In this document: positions 16,327-24,869 of the stretch, one piece after another
How the letters are laid out: each line of letters opens with the position of its first letter
Position numbering within the stretch: the first letter of the stretch is position 1
NCBI RefSeq assembly: GCF_002934365.1
Contig: NZ_PTIY01000007.1
Coordinates: forward strand, 146,725-210,724
Direction: 5' to 3'
DNA: 64,000 nt
Origin: Methylobacter tundripaludum
GTDB lineage: Bacteria > Pseudomonadota > Gammaproteobacteria > Methylococcales > Methylomonadaceae
Translations under genes and position numbers: made by a program
The notes under the pieces: generated by a model
What the model saw: the letters and a program-made list of their open reading frames with translations, nothing else
What the model was told of the DNA's origin: nothing
The model's database searches: none

Positions 16327-19300
16327 CTAACGGTCTTCCTCGAACCATCGATAAAGCGTAGGCAGCATAATCAGCGTCAGCAATGTTGACGTGATCAGTC
16401 CGCCGATAACAACGATAGCCAAAGGCCGCTGGACTTCCGAGCCGGGGCCGGTGGCGAACAAGAAGGGCACCAGCCCGAGCAGCGCGACGGTGGCGGTCAT
16501 CATGACCGGGCGAAAGCGTTGCGCGCAGCCCTGGCGTATGGCCTCTATCTGGCTGAGTCCGCTGTCGCGCAGGTTGCGGATATAGGAAACCAGCACCACG
16601 CCGTTCAATACGGCGATGCCCCACAGCGCAATAAAGCCCACCGAGGCCGGCACCGACAGGTATTCGCCGGTGATGAACAAAGATACCACGCCGCCTATCG
16701 ACGCAAACGGCAGTACGAGAATAATCAGCGCGGCAAAGCGTAGCGAGTTGAACAGCATGAACAACAGAAAGAAAATCGCGCCGATCGTAATCGGGATGAT
16801 GATTTTAAGATGTCCCAGCGCGCGTTCCATGTTCTGGAATTGTCCGCCCCATTCCAGGTAATACCCTTCCGGCAGCTTGATCTGGTTGGAGACGGCTTTT
16901 TGCAGTTCCGCCACGAAGCTGCCCAAGTCCCTGTCCCTGACGTTAACGCCGACAACGATCCGGCGTTTGCCCATTTCCCTGCTGATCTGCGAAGGCCCGT
17001 CATTCAGGCGGATGTCGGCCAGATCGCCCAGCGGTACGCGCGCGCCGTTGGCCGAAGTCAGCAGCATGGCGTCAATGGCTTCGATGCTGTTGCGAAAACC
17101 TTCCGGCAAACGCACGGTTGCCGAGAAGCGCCGTTCGCCTTCATAGATTTCCGTCGCCGTCTTGCCGCCGATAGCCGTTTCAATGACCTCATTAATATCG
17201 GCCGCATTGATGCTGTGTCTGGCGATGGCTTCGCGGTTGATTGTGATCGACAAATACTGCTGTCCGGTCAGCCGTTCCACGCGGATGTCCTGAGCGCCCT
17301 GGATAGCGCCCGCAAGCCGGGCGATGTCGTTTGCGGTTGTTTTCAACTGCTCCAGATCGTCGCCGAATATTTTCACGGCCAGATCGGAGCGCACGCCGGT
17401 CAGCATTTCGTCCACGCGGTCGGAAATCGGTTGCGCCATCACCACCTGGATGCCGGGCAGATTTTCATTGAGCTTGTCGCGTATCGCATCGGCGATCTGA
17501 TCCTGGCTCCAGCCTTTAGGCCACTGATCACGGGGTTTCAAACTGACGATCGGGGTCGATTCGTTCTGGCTTTGCGGGTCGGCCGGGCTTTCGCCGCGGC
17601 CGATATTGGTCACCGCGAGGCTTACGCCCGGAATCTCCATGACCATGCGCATGGCTTCCATTTCCATTTTTATACCTTCTTGCAGCGATATATTCGGCAT
17701 CCGGTTGATTGCCGGAACAATGGAGCCTTCCTTCATCTCGGGAATGAAGGCGGTACCCAAAAAGGGCAGTAATAGCAGTGCGCCGACAAACAGGCCGGCA
17801 GCCAGAAAAACGACGGTCTTGCCTTTTTGCAGGGCTATATCCAGCAGCCTAAGATAAGGCTTTTTCATGAACGCAATAATGCGCGTATCGTGTTCTTCTC
17901 CATGCTGGCCTTCCAGCAGATAAGAGCATAAAACCGGCGTTAAGGTCAGCGACAGAATCAGTGAAATCAGCAAGGCTATTGCGATCGTATAAGCCAGCGG
18001 CGAAAACATCTTGCCTTCCATGCCTTCCAATGTCATCAGCGGCAGGAATACCAGAATGATGATGCCGACACCGAATAACACCGGGGTGGCGACTTCCTGG
18101 GCGGCGGCCATGACCACTTTCACCCGGCTGGTAAAGCGGCCCTTGCGCTCGGTCAGCTGGCTGAAGGCGTTTTCGACCACGACGACGGAGCCGTCGACAA
18201 TCAGGCCGATCGCGATAGCCAGTCCGCCCAACGACATCAGGTTGGCGGAGATGCCCAGCTGGTTCATGACGATAAAGGTGACCAGCGGCGTAATGAGCAA
18301 AGTGCCGACAACGATCAGGCTGGAGCGGATATCGCCGAGAAACAGCAGCAGAATCACGACGACCAGCGCCACGCCTTCGAGCAGTACCTTGGTGACGGTG
18401 TGCAACGCGGCATCGACCAGTTCGCTGCGGTCATAGTACGGAACGATTTTGAGGTCTTCCGGCAGCATGTTCTTGTCGTTGATTTCCTGCACCCGTTCCT
18501 TGATGCGGCTGACGACGTCTTTGGCGTTTCCGCCGCGTAGCATCATCACAATACCGCCGACCGATTCGGTATAACCGTTTTTTATCACCGCGCCGACCCG
18601 CACTTCGTGGCCGATTTTGACCTCGGCGACATCGTGAATGTGGACAGGGACGCTGTGCTGCTCTTTGAGCACGATATTGCCGATGTCGGCGACGTCGCGA
18701 ATCAAACCGACGCCGCGAATCAGGTATTGCTCGGCGAAATGCGGTAAAACGCCGCCGCCGCTGTTGGCGTTGTTGTGCGCCAGTGCGTTAAAGACCTCGT
18801 CCAGCGTGATATGGTAATGGTGCATGCGGTCGGGATTGACCAATACCTGATACTGCTTGTTGTAGCCGCCCTGCGAATTGATTTCCGCAACCCCGGCTAT
18901 GCCGCGCAACAGGGGGCGCACGACCCAGTCCTGGGTTTCGCGGCGGCGCATCAGCTCTTCCGGGGTCAGCGCGCGTTCCCCGTCGTCAGCCCGCTCCAGT
19001 GTGTATTGGTACACTTCGCCAAGCCCCGTGGAAACCGGACCCAATACCGGATTGACGCCTTCGGGCATGTTGTGGCTGACTTCCATCAGGCGCTCCATGA
19101 CCAATTGCCGGGCAAAATAGACGTCGGTAGCGTCGGTAAACACCAGTGTGATCAGGGACAGGCCGTTTTTGTTTAACGAGCGCATCTCCGTAAGGCCGGG
19201 CAGGCCGGTCATTGCGATCTCCAGCGGCACGGTAATAAAACGCTCGACTTCCTCCGGCGAACGCCCGGAGGATTCGGTGGCGATTTGCACCTGCACGTTA

Positions 19301-19428
19301 GTGACATCGGGGAATGCATCGACGGACAGCGACTGTAGCGCGCGCACGCCAAAAGCCGCCAACGCCAGCGCCAGCGCCAGAATAAGGATACGGTTATCCA
19401 GGCTTCTACGAATCAAGGCTTCGACCAT
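16327..19428 (-). CDS. CusA/CzcA family heavy-metal efflux RND pump
   Basis: Inner-membrane proton-driven pump of the HME-RND family, 1033 residues, with the expected 12 membrane helices and two large periplasmic loops. The N-terminus MVEALIRRSLDNRILILALA is typical. In helix 4 the motif is AIGLIVDGSVVVVEN. The Asp and Glu of the proton relay are there, but the first Asp of the CzcA DFG motif is replaced by Ile-Gly context (AIG), as in monovalent-metal and unassigned HME subgroups, so the metal cannot be fixed from this motif. It is the last gene of the operon, 5 bp after its adaptor gene. Confidence 0.93.
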   Translation of the reverse strand: MVEALIRRSLDNRILILALALALAAFGVRALQSLSVDAFPDVTNVQVQIATESSGRSPEEVERFITVPLEIAMTGLPGLTEMRSLNKNGLSLITLVFTDATDVYFARQLVMERLMEVSHNMPEGVNPVLGPVSTGLGEVYQYTLERADDGERALTPEELMRRRETQDWVVRPLLRGIAGVAEINSQGGYNKQYQVLVNPDRMHHYHITLDEVFNALAHNNANSGGGVLPHFAEQYLIRGVGLIRDVADIGNIVLKEQHSVPVHIHDVAEVKIGHEVRVGAVIKNGYTESVGGIVMMLRGGNAKDVVSRIKERVQEINDKNMLPEDLKIVPYYDRSELVDAALHTVTKVLLEGVALVVVILLLFLGDIRSSLIVVGTLLITPLVTFIVMNQLGISANLMSLGGLAIAIGLIVDGSVVVVENAFSQLTERKGRFTSRVKVVMAAAQEVATPVLFGVGIIILVFLPLMTLEGMEGKMFSPLAYTIAIALLISLILSLTLTPVLCSYLLEGQHGEEHDTRIIAFMKKPYLRLLDIALQKGKTVVFLAAGLFVGALLLLPFLGTAFIPEMKEGSIVPAINRMPNISLQEGIKMEMEAMRMVMEIPGVSLAVTNIGRGESPADPQSQNESTPIVSLKPRDQWPKGWSQDQIADAIRDKLNENLPGIQVVMAQPISDRVDEMLTGVRSDLAVKIFGDDLEQLKTTANDIARLAGAIQGAQDIRVERLTGQQYLSITINREAIARHSINAADINEVIETAIGGKTATEIYEGERRFSATVRLPEGFRNSIEAIDAMLLTSANGARVPLGDLADIRLNDGPSQISREMGKRRIVVGVNVRDRDLGSFVAELQKAVSNQIKLPEGYYLEWGGQFQNMERALGHLKIIIPITIGAIFFLLFMLFNSLRFAALIILVLPFASIGGVVSLFITGEYLSVPASVGFIALWGIAVLNGVVLVSYIRNLRDSGLSQIEAIRQGCAQRFRPVMMTATVALLGLVPFLFATGPGSEVQRPLAIVVIGGLITSTLLTLIMLPTLYRWFEEDR

Positions 19429-19433
19429 CGGTT

Positions 19434-20543
19434 TTACTCCAATTCCTTGCGCTGGCGTTCGCTGTTAAGATGAAAGCCGCCTTCCACGACAACCTTCTCG
19501 CCCTGTTTCAAGCCGCCGAGAACGCGGCGGACATTGCCGTAACGAATGCCCAGTTGTACCGGTCTCAGTTGGAATTCTTCCGGCGCGGTCTGGACGAAGA
19601 CGTGATCGCCGTCATTGACGCGCAGCACCGCCGAATCGGGTAAAACCAGTTCCTGTACGCCCTGCTTGCGAATCAGCAAGGTGGCCAGCATGTTCGGCTT
19701 GAAAACACGCTGCGGATTGGGCAGCGCCATACGCACAGTGACGGTACGGGTCTGGGGATCAACCATGTCGTCCACATAAATCAGGCGGCCGCTCAGTTCT
19801 TCCCCCGGCAGGGCGGCGATAGTGACCAGCGCTTCATCGCCCTTGTGCGCCCAGCCCGCCTGTTGCTCAGGCAGCTCGGCGACCACCCAGACATGGGACA
19901 GGTCGGCTACGGTAAACAAGGCGTCGGCGGGCTGCACGACTTGGCCGACGGTGACGTTGCGCTCGACAATCGTACCCTGAATGCTGGCGGTAATCGGCAG
20001 GAACGAATGGATTTTCTTTTCCCTGGACAGCCTGGACAGATCGCTGTCCGACATGCCGAACACGCGCAACTGGTCGGTCGCGGTGCGCAAATCCACGTCG
20101 GCTTCATTCAGCATGCTTTCCCTTTCCTGAAGCTCGGCAGCCGCGATCACGTCGCTGGCCAGCAGGCGCTTGGCCCTGTTTACCGCCAGTTGGCGCAGAT
20201 TGACTTGCGAACTGGTCTTTAGATAAGCCGACTGGGCCATGCCGAGTTCGGTGCTGTTGAGTATCGCCAGCTGTTCGCCTTTACGGACTTCCTGGCCGAG
20301 TACGGCCTGGATTTCGGTAATCCGGCCGGTTACCGTTGCGCCGATCCGGGCGACGCGCTGTTGATCCAGGTCGACCCGCGCCGGCAAGCGCAAGGAATCA
20401 TGCACTTGGCCTTTGCCTATCGCGATGACTTTGATCTGCTTCATCAGTACGGAGTTGGCTTTGACCACCGGTAAGGCATTGTCGGCGTTGCTTGCCGGGG
20501 AGATCAGCAGCAGGATAAACAGCAAAGGGTAAAATGATGTCAT
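19434..20543 (-). CDS. Efflux RND periplasmic adaptor (CusB/CzcB type)
   Basis: Membrane-fusion protein of 369 residues that links the RND pump to its outer-membrane channel. The N-terminus is a hydrophobic signal (MTSFYPLLFILLLISPASNA). Then come the barrel-sandwich hybrid (RIGATVTGRITEIQAVLGQEVRKG), an alpha hairpin (about 120-175), and the beta-barrel and proximal domains (FTVADLSHVWVVAELPE, VVEGGFHLNSER). No His-rich or Met-rich metal-binding N-terminal extension is seen. It lies between the channel and pump genes with 2-5 bp spacing, so the three are one transcript. Confidence 0.92.
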   Translation of the reverse strand: MTSFYPLLFILLLISPASNADNALPVVKANSVLMKQIKVIAIGKGQVHDSLRLPARVDLDQQRVARIGATVTGRITEIQAVLGQEVRKGEQLAILNSTELGMAQSAYLKTSSQVNLRQLAVNRAKRLLASDVIAAAELQERESMLNEADVDLRTATDQLRVFGMSDSDLSRLSREKKIHSFLPITASIQGTIVERNVTVGQVVQPADALFTVADLSHVWVVAELPEQQAGWAHKGDEALVTIAALPGEELSGRLIYVDDMVDPQTRTVTVRMALPNPQRVFKPNMLATLLIRKQGVQELVLPDSAVLRVNDGDHVFVQTAPEEFQLRPVQLGIRYGNVRRVLGGLKQGEKVVVEGGFHLNSERQRKELE

Positions 20544-20545
20544 AG

Positions 20546-21823
20546 TTACAGATCCTCCAGATCGGTAGCGCGTAAACGGTCCAGGTCAATCAATGCGGCC
20601 TGGCGGTCGAAGCGGGCGTTCATATAGTCGCTACGAACGGTGCGGTAGGTGCGTTGGGCGTCGAGATAATCGATAATGCCGCGTTCGCCGAGGCGATAGG
20701 CGGATTCGGCGACTTTGAGCACCGTTTCGGCTTCCCTCAGCAAACCGGCATCGAAAGTTTCAACTTGGCGATGGGCTATCCGGTACCGGTTGTAAGCGTT
20801 TTCCAGTTCCCGCATGACCGAGAACTCCTGTTGCGTGGCCAATGCTTCGGCTTGTTGCAGCTCCGCAGCGGCCTCGCCGATAGGCCCCTGGCGCTGATTC
20901 CACAACGGTAAGGGGACGACAATGTTGACCCGCCACTGCTCAAGTCCCGGATCCCGTTCCGCGCCCGCTTTCAAGGTCGGCTGCGGGTAGCGGAGGTTTT
21001 GCTCATACTTGACTTTGGCCTCGGCTTTTTCGATTTCGGCGCGAAACTGCTGCAAGACGGGTTGTTTGTTCATCACTTCTTCACGCAAACTTTCCAGGGA
21101 TGGCAGTGACGCGGGTGGTGCGGGCAAGTCGCCCGCCGCCTCATATTGGTGCGGCAAGGCCGGGCCGAACATCATGCGTAGCGCCGATTTGGCGTCATCC
21201 ACCCGGGTTTCCGCGCTTTCCCGCAGTTTTACTGCGTTCAGCGCTTCCGCTTCGGATTTGACCTGTTCATAACGGGGCGCTTCCCCTACTTCAACCTTGA
21301 GTTTGATTTTATCGCGTATCTGCGTCAGTAATTGCTCGTTGTCCTTGCTGATTTGCAGTTCCGCCTGACGCCGCAAAATCTCGTAAAACGCCAGCCGTAC
21401 CTGGCTGCGCACGGTCAGCCAGACATGGCGGCCGGCTTCATCCGCCGAAGTAATACCGGCTTCGGCAACCTTGCTTCGGGCTTCTCTTACGAACGGCAGG
21501 TCCAGCGTTTGGGAGATATAAACCTGCTCATTGGAACCGTTGAGCGCGCCCTGGCCGATGCCGGTCGAAGAGCCTCCGCCTATTTCCAGCTCGGGATTCG
21601 GATAGGCTTTGGACGTCACCAATGCGGCCTGCGCGGACTCCTTGCGGGCTTGAGCATTGGCTAGCGACGGATTGTGCGTTTCAAGCAGATTAAGTATTTG
21701 AGCTAAGCTGAGCGTTTCTGCGGACAGGCTGTCATGCCAAAAAACGCTTAGCGTAAGGATGAAACCAAGATATCGGGATGAATTTGATAGGGAGGGGTGA
21801 AATGATTTTCCGGGTCTCCGCAT
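20546..21823 (-). CDS. TolC/CzcC-family outer membrane channel
   Basis: Outer-membrane factor of the tripartite metal efflux system, 425 residues. After an N-terminal signal region, two repeats of the TolC fold are visible, each with long helical hairpins. The start of the mature part (LSLAQILNLLETHNPSLANAQ) and the second-repeat ending (AYRLGERGIIDYLDAQRTY) are typical of CzcC/CusC-like proteins. It is the first gene of the operon with the adaptor and pump downstream. No metal-sensing regulator gene is adjacent. Confidence 0.9.
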   Translation of the reverse strand: MRRPGKSFHPSLSNSSRYLGFILTLSVFWHDSLSAETLSLAQILNLLETHNPSLANAQARKESAQAALVTSKAYPNPELEIGGGSSTGIGQGALNGSNEQVYISQTLDLPFVREARSKVAEAGITSADEAGRHVWLTVRSQVRLAFYEILRRQAELQISKDNEQLLTQIRDKIKLKVEVGEAPRYEQVKSEAEALNAVKLRESAETRVDDAKSALRMMFGPALPHQYEAAGDLPAPPASLPSLESLREEVMNKQPVLQQFRAEIEKAEAKVKYEQNLRYPQPTLKAGAERDPGLEQWRVNIVVPLPLWNQRQGPIGEAAAELQQAEALATQQEFSVMRELENAYNRYRIAHRQVETFDAGLLREAETVLKVAESAYRLGERGIIDYLDAQRTYRTVRSDYMNARFDRQAALIDLDRLRATDLEDL

Positions 21824-21876
21824 AACGTTGCATTCCTGGTTAGGTTATTGAAAGTAAATCGCTATCCATTAAGTAA

Positions 21877-21937
21877 AAAAATCCGCAGGCTCGGCTGTTT
21901 AAGTTAAACAATTTAATTAGCCGAGCCTGCGGATTTT
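21877..21937. terminator. Long palindromic hairpin upstream of the RND operon
   Basis: Arms AAAAATCCGCAGGCTCGGCT and AGCCGAGCCTGCGGATTTT form a stem of about 19 bp with A/T ends, so it can act as a terminator on both strands. It lies 54 bp before the start of the TolC-like gene and may separate it from the sulP side. Confidence 0.7.
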
Positions 21938-22019
21938 CTTGTTTGATAAATTAAAAGCAGGTTTTGTGCCAATTGGGTTATGTGGGCAGGATCCGCTTGC
22001 AAAAGTCATGGAGCTATTA

Positions 22020-22152
22020 AGGAATGTGCATGAAATAACTTGAGCAAGTTTTATTTTTCATTTTTTAACCATGAAGGATATGAAGCGGCATGAAAGGTTT
22101 AAGTCTTCATGCTCTTCATGGTAATTGCCTAAATTAATTTATGCACGATCCT
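22020..22152. repeat. 133-bp MITE-like element, copy 1
   Basis: First of four copies. The ends are imperfect terminal inverted repeats of 19 bp (AGGAATGTGCATGAAATAA and TTAATTTATGCACGATCCT). Inside is a second inverted pair around TAACCATGAAGG and CTTCATGGTAA. No coding capacity. It fills most of the 494-bp gap between the RND operon and sulP. Confidence 0.88.
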
Positions 22153-22175
22153 AAGGGGCATTCGATGCGAATGCG

Positions 22176-22213
22176 GCGTATTTGCCGACCGCCGAGCAGG
22201 TCGGCAAATACGC
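22176..22213. terminator. Hairpin downstream of sulP
   Basis: Perfect 15-bp arms GCGTATTTGCCGACC and GGTCGGCAAATACGC with an 8-nt loop lie about 105 bp beyond the sulP stop. The strong stem is a plausible end for the sulP transcript, although no long T-tract follows on that strand. Confidence 0.5.
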
Positions 22214-22317
22214 TGAGATTGTGGAGGCTGGTTAAGGTTGCAATGCCCTTTCTGCCGGATCGGCAGTGTTTCTTATCGTTTATGAGAGCGCTGGCAAGAG
22301 CTTATACCGGAAGGTAT

Positions 22318-23910
22318 TTAAGCGTCGGCGCGTTCATTCAACACCACTAAAGATTCATGCTTCTTGATCTTTTCTTTGCCGTATAAGTCGATGACTTCAA
22401 CGCTAATGTTGTCGTCCGGCGCCTGCACCAGAAAATCCTCGATTAACTCTACAATATCATGATCGATAAACTTGGCATTGCTCGCATCAATGACTACGCT
22501 GCTGTTTTCCTGAATCCGAAGGATGAATTTCCTGAGCAAGGCCTTGTTCAGGAAAGAAACGTCTTTGTTGAATTTCAGCACATAATGCGACCCGTCCTGA
22601 ATCAAGGTAATTGCCGCGGAATAATTGGCTTTGACTACAAAAAACAGGCCGATGACCATGCCGATCGCCATGCCTTTTAACAGGTCGGTTATCAGAATGG
22701 CGAGCACGGTGATCGCAAACGGCATAAATTGGCTCATGCCCTTGTGGTAGAAATGGCTGAACAGGCCGGGGTTGGCCAGCTTATATCCGGTGTGCAGTAA
22801 AATCGCCGCCAGACAGGGCAACGGAATGTAGTTCAGGTAGTACGCCAAAAACAGGACGCTCAGCAACAAAAACAAACCGTGAGTGAAGCAGGAAATGCGG
22901 GTTCGGCCGCCGGCGTTGATGCTGGCCGCGCTACGCACGATAACGGCGGTCATCGGCAGGCCGCCGATCAGGCCGCTGATGATATTGCCGATTCCTTGCG
23001 CTTTCAGTTCCCTGTTGGTTGGCGCGATACGCTTGAAAGGGTCGAGTTTATCAGTCGCCTCAAGGCTGAGCAGGGTTTCCAGGCTGGCGATGATCGCAAT
23101 CGTTATTGCGACTACATAAACCTGCGGGTTGGTCAGATAGCTGAAATCGGGGAACATGAAATTGTTGAAGAAATCCGTGGTTTTTTCCGGGACCGGTAAA
23201 CTGACCAGATGTTCCGCACCGACCGACCAAGCCGGTGCAAATTTTGTCGCGGCCAGGTTATAGCCGACTCCCCACAGCACCACGACTAATGGTCCTGGAA
23301 TCAGCTTTAACAGTTTCTGCTTTTTAAACCAGGGCATGCTCCATAGGATCAACAGCAACAACGCCACCCCGCTGATAACAGTCGAACCTGGCGATATGCC
23401 GCCAAATGCGTCAACCAATTCCATAAAGCTTGAGCGGGCCGTTTCCTTCATATAGCTTTCGTCGCCTTCATAGCTGCTATGGTAACCGGTGGCATGCGGA
23501 ATCTGCTTGATAATCAAAATCAAACCGATAGCCGCCAACATGCCTTCAATGACGGCCGAGGGGAAAAAAGCGCCGATAATCCCGGCTCTGAGGTAGCCCA
23601 AGGCGAGTTGAATGATCCCGGCTAAGACGCAGGCTAACAGCAAACCCTGGAAACTGCCCAGGGTTTCAATGGCATTGAAAACGATCACGGTAAGACCTGC
23701 GGCAGGACCCGAAACAGCCAGTTGCGAGCCACTGAGCCATGAAACGATCAGCCCTCCCACTAAACCGGTAATCAGCCCGGAAAACAACGGCGCGCCCGAG
23801 GCTAGCGCAATACCCAGGCATAATGGCAGGGCGACCAAGAACACTACGAGTCCTGCGGGGATATCGTCTTTTAGATGGCGGATATAATATTGAGTGTGTT
23901 TGTGTATCAT
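22318..23910 (-). CDS. SulP-family inorganic anion transporter with STAS domain
   Basis: Secondary transporter of 530 residues with the SulP pattern: an N-terminal block (LKDDIPAGLVVFLVALPLCLGIALASGAPL split over helices 1-2), about 10-12 hydrophobic helices to residue about 410, and a C-terminal STAS domain (VVIDASNAKFIDHDIVELIEDF). Members carry sulfate, bicarbonate or dicarboxylates; the substrate cannot be read here and no carbonic anhydrase gene is adjacent. It is divergent from a two-component system with 284 bp between the starts, so that system may control it. Confidence 0.93.
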   Translation of the reverse strand: MIHKHTQYYIRHLKDDIPAGLVVFLVALPLCLGIALASGAPLFSGLITGLVGGLIVSWLSGSQLAVSGPAAGLTVIVFNAIETLGSFQGLLLACVLAGIIQLALGYLRAGIIGAFFPSAVIEGMLAAIGLILIIKQIPHATGYHSSYEGDESYMKETARSSFMELVDAFGGISPGSTVISGVALLLLILWSMPWFKKQKLLKLIPGPLVVVLWGVGYNLAATKFAPAWSVGAEHLVSLPVPEKTTDFFNNFMFPDFSYLTNPQVYVVAITIAIIASLETLLSLEATDKLDPFKRIAPTNRELKAQGIGNIISGLIGGLPMTAVIVRSAASINAGGRTRISCFTHGLFLLLSVLFLAYYLNYIPLPCLAAILLHTGYKLANPGLFSHFYHKGMSQFMPFAITVLAILITDLLKGMAIGMVIGLFFVVKANYSAAITLIQDGSHYVLKFNKDVSFLNKALLRKFILRIQENSSVVIDASNAKFIDHDIVELIEDFLVQAPDDNISVEVIDLYGKEKIKKHESLVVLNERADA

Positions 23911-23996
23911 AGTAATATTCCTTTGATTCTAAAGTGCTCGTCTTCCAGCTGGACGTACATAACAGGGCTAATAACGTAAACTGTCCTCATAAAAAC

Positions 23997-24080
23997 TCAC
24001 TTCGCCGGTCGCATATCATGATTGCCGCCGGCAATTCCGATTGCACTACTTTGAATCACTTCTCTGATTAAGGTTTTCAT
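23997..24080 (-). CDS. Possible 27-residue leader peptide upstream of sulP
   Basis: A short frame starting ATGAAAACC encodes MKTLIREVIQSSAIGIAGGN and seven more residues (HDMRPAK). A weak purine-rich SD (GGGAA) lies 7 bp upstream. It points towards sulP and ends 87 bp before it. The sequence is non-repetitive and protein-like, but it could be chance. I do not recognise it. Confidence 0.3.
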   Translation of the reverse strand: MKTLIREVIQSSAIGIAGGNHDMRPAK

Positions 24081-24194
24081 TTGTTTTCCCAATTTTTAGC
24101 CGGTTTTAAATTTAAACAGCTGGCGCTGTTTATCCCGATGATACTTATCCTAGCCGCTTAACCTTTCAAGAACCTTTCACAATTTTCCGACTGT

Positions 24195-24869
24195 ATGAAC
24201 ATTTTGTTAATAGAAGACGACGCCGTTCTAGCCGACGGCTTGACGCACACCTTGAGCGATAGCGGCTATTCGGTGACTTCGGCCACGAGCGGCGCTTACG
24301 CCGAACAGTTGTTGCTGGCGCAAGGTTTCGATTTGATCGTACTGGACTTGGGCTTGCCGGATATGGATGGGTTGGAGCTGTTGCGCAAGCTTCGCAGCCG
24401 GAAAATCCCGTTGCCGATTTTGATTTTGACCGCGCGCGACGGCGTCAACGACAGGATCAGCGGCATTGAACAAGGCGCCGACGACTATATGACCAAACCT
24501 TTTGAACTCAGGGAATTGGAAGCCAGGGTTCATGCGCTGATTCGCCGCTGTTACGGCGGCTTTAATAACGATATTGTGATCGGCCGCTTGGTGCTGGATA
24601 CCCGCAATCATCAAGTCCTGGTCGACGGTCAGGCGATCAGCTTGTCGGCGCGGGAATACGGCGTATTGGAAATACTGCTGATTCAGGCCGGAAAAGTCGT
24701 CAGCAAAGACCGCATTGCGCAGCGGCTGGCCGTTGACGGCGACGCGCTGACCGATAATGCGGTTGAAATTTATGTGCATCGATTGCGCAAGCGGATCGAA
24801 CCCTATGGCGCGGTGATCAGGACGGTGCGCGGGCTCGGTTATTTGCTGGAGCGCTCGGATGAAGACTAA
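24195..24869 (+). CDS. OmpR-family response regulator (TctD/QseB-like)
   Basis: Two-component response regulator of 224 residues. The receiver domain has the acidic pair Glu7-Asp8-Asp9, phospho-acceptor Asp51 (LIVLDLGLPDMDG), Thr79 and Lys101 (YMTKPF). The C-terminal winged helix is of the OmpR/PhoB type, ending with VEIYVHRLRKRI and TVRGLGYLLE. It overlaps the sensor kinase gene by 11 bp. By position it may regulate the divergent sulP and perhaps the downstream genes. It is not PhoB by partner type, so the Pho boxes near 26.9 kb are likely read by a PhoB encoded elsewhere. Confidence 0.94.
   Translation: MNILLIEDDAVLADGLTHTLSDSGYSVTSATSGAYAEQLLLAQGFDLIVLDLGLPDMDGLELLRKLRSRKIPLPILILTARDGVNDRISGIEQGADDYMTKPFELRELEARVHALIRRCYGGFNNDIVIGRLVLDTRNHQVLVDGQAISLSAREYGVLEILLIQAGKVVSKDRIAQRLAVDGDALTDNAVEIYVHRLRKRIEPYGAVIRTVRGLGYLLERSDED

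Noticed and set aside
16810..17772. Long open frame of 320 codons opposite the RND pump gene
   Set aside because: It is the mirror of a high-GC coding strand, has no RBS and no family-like motif; the pump gene on the other strand is certain.
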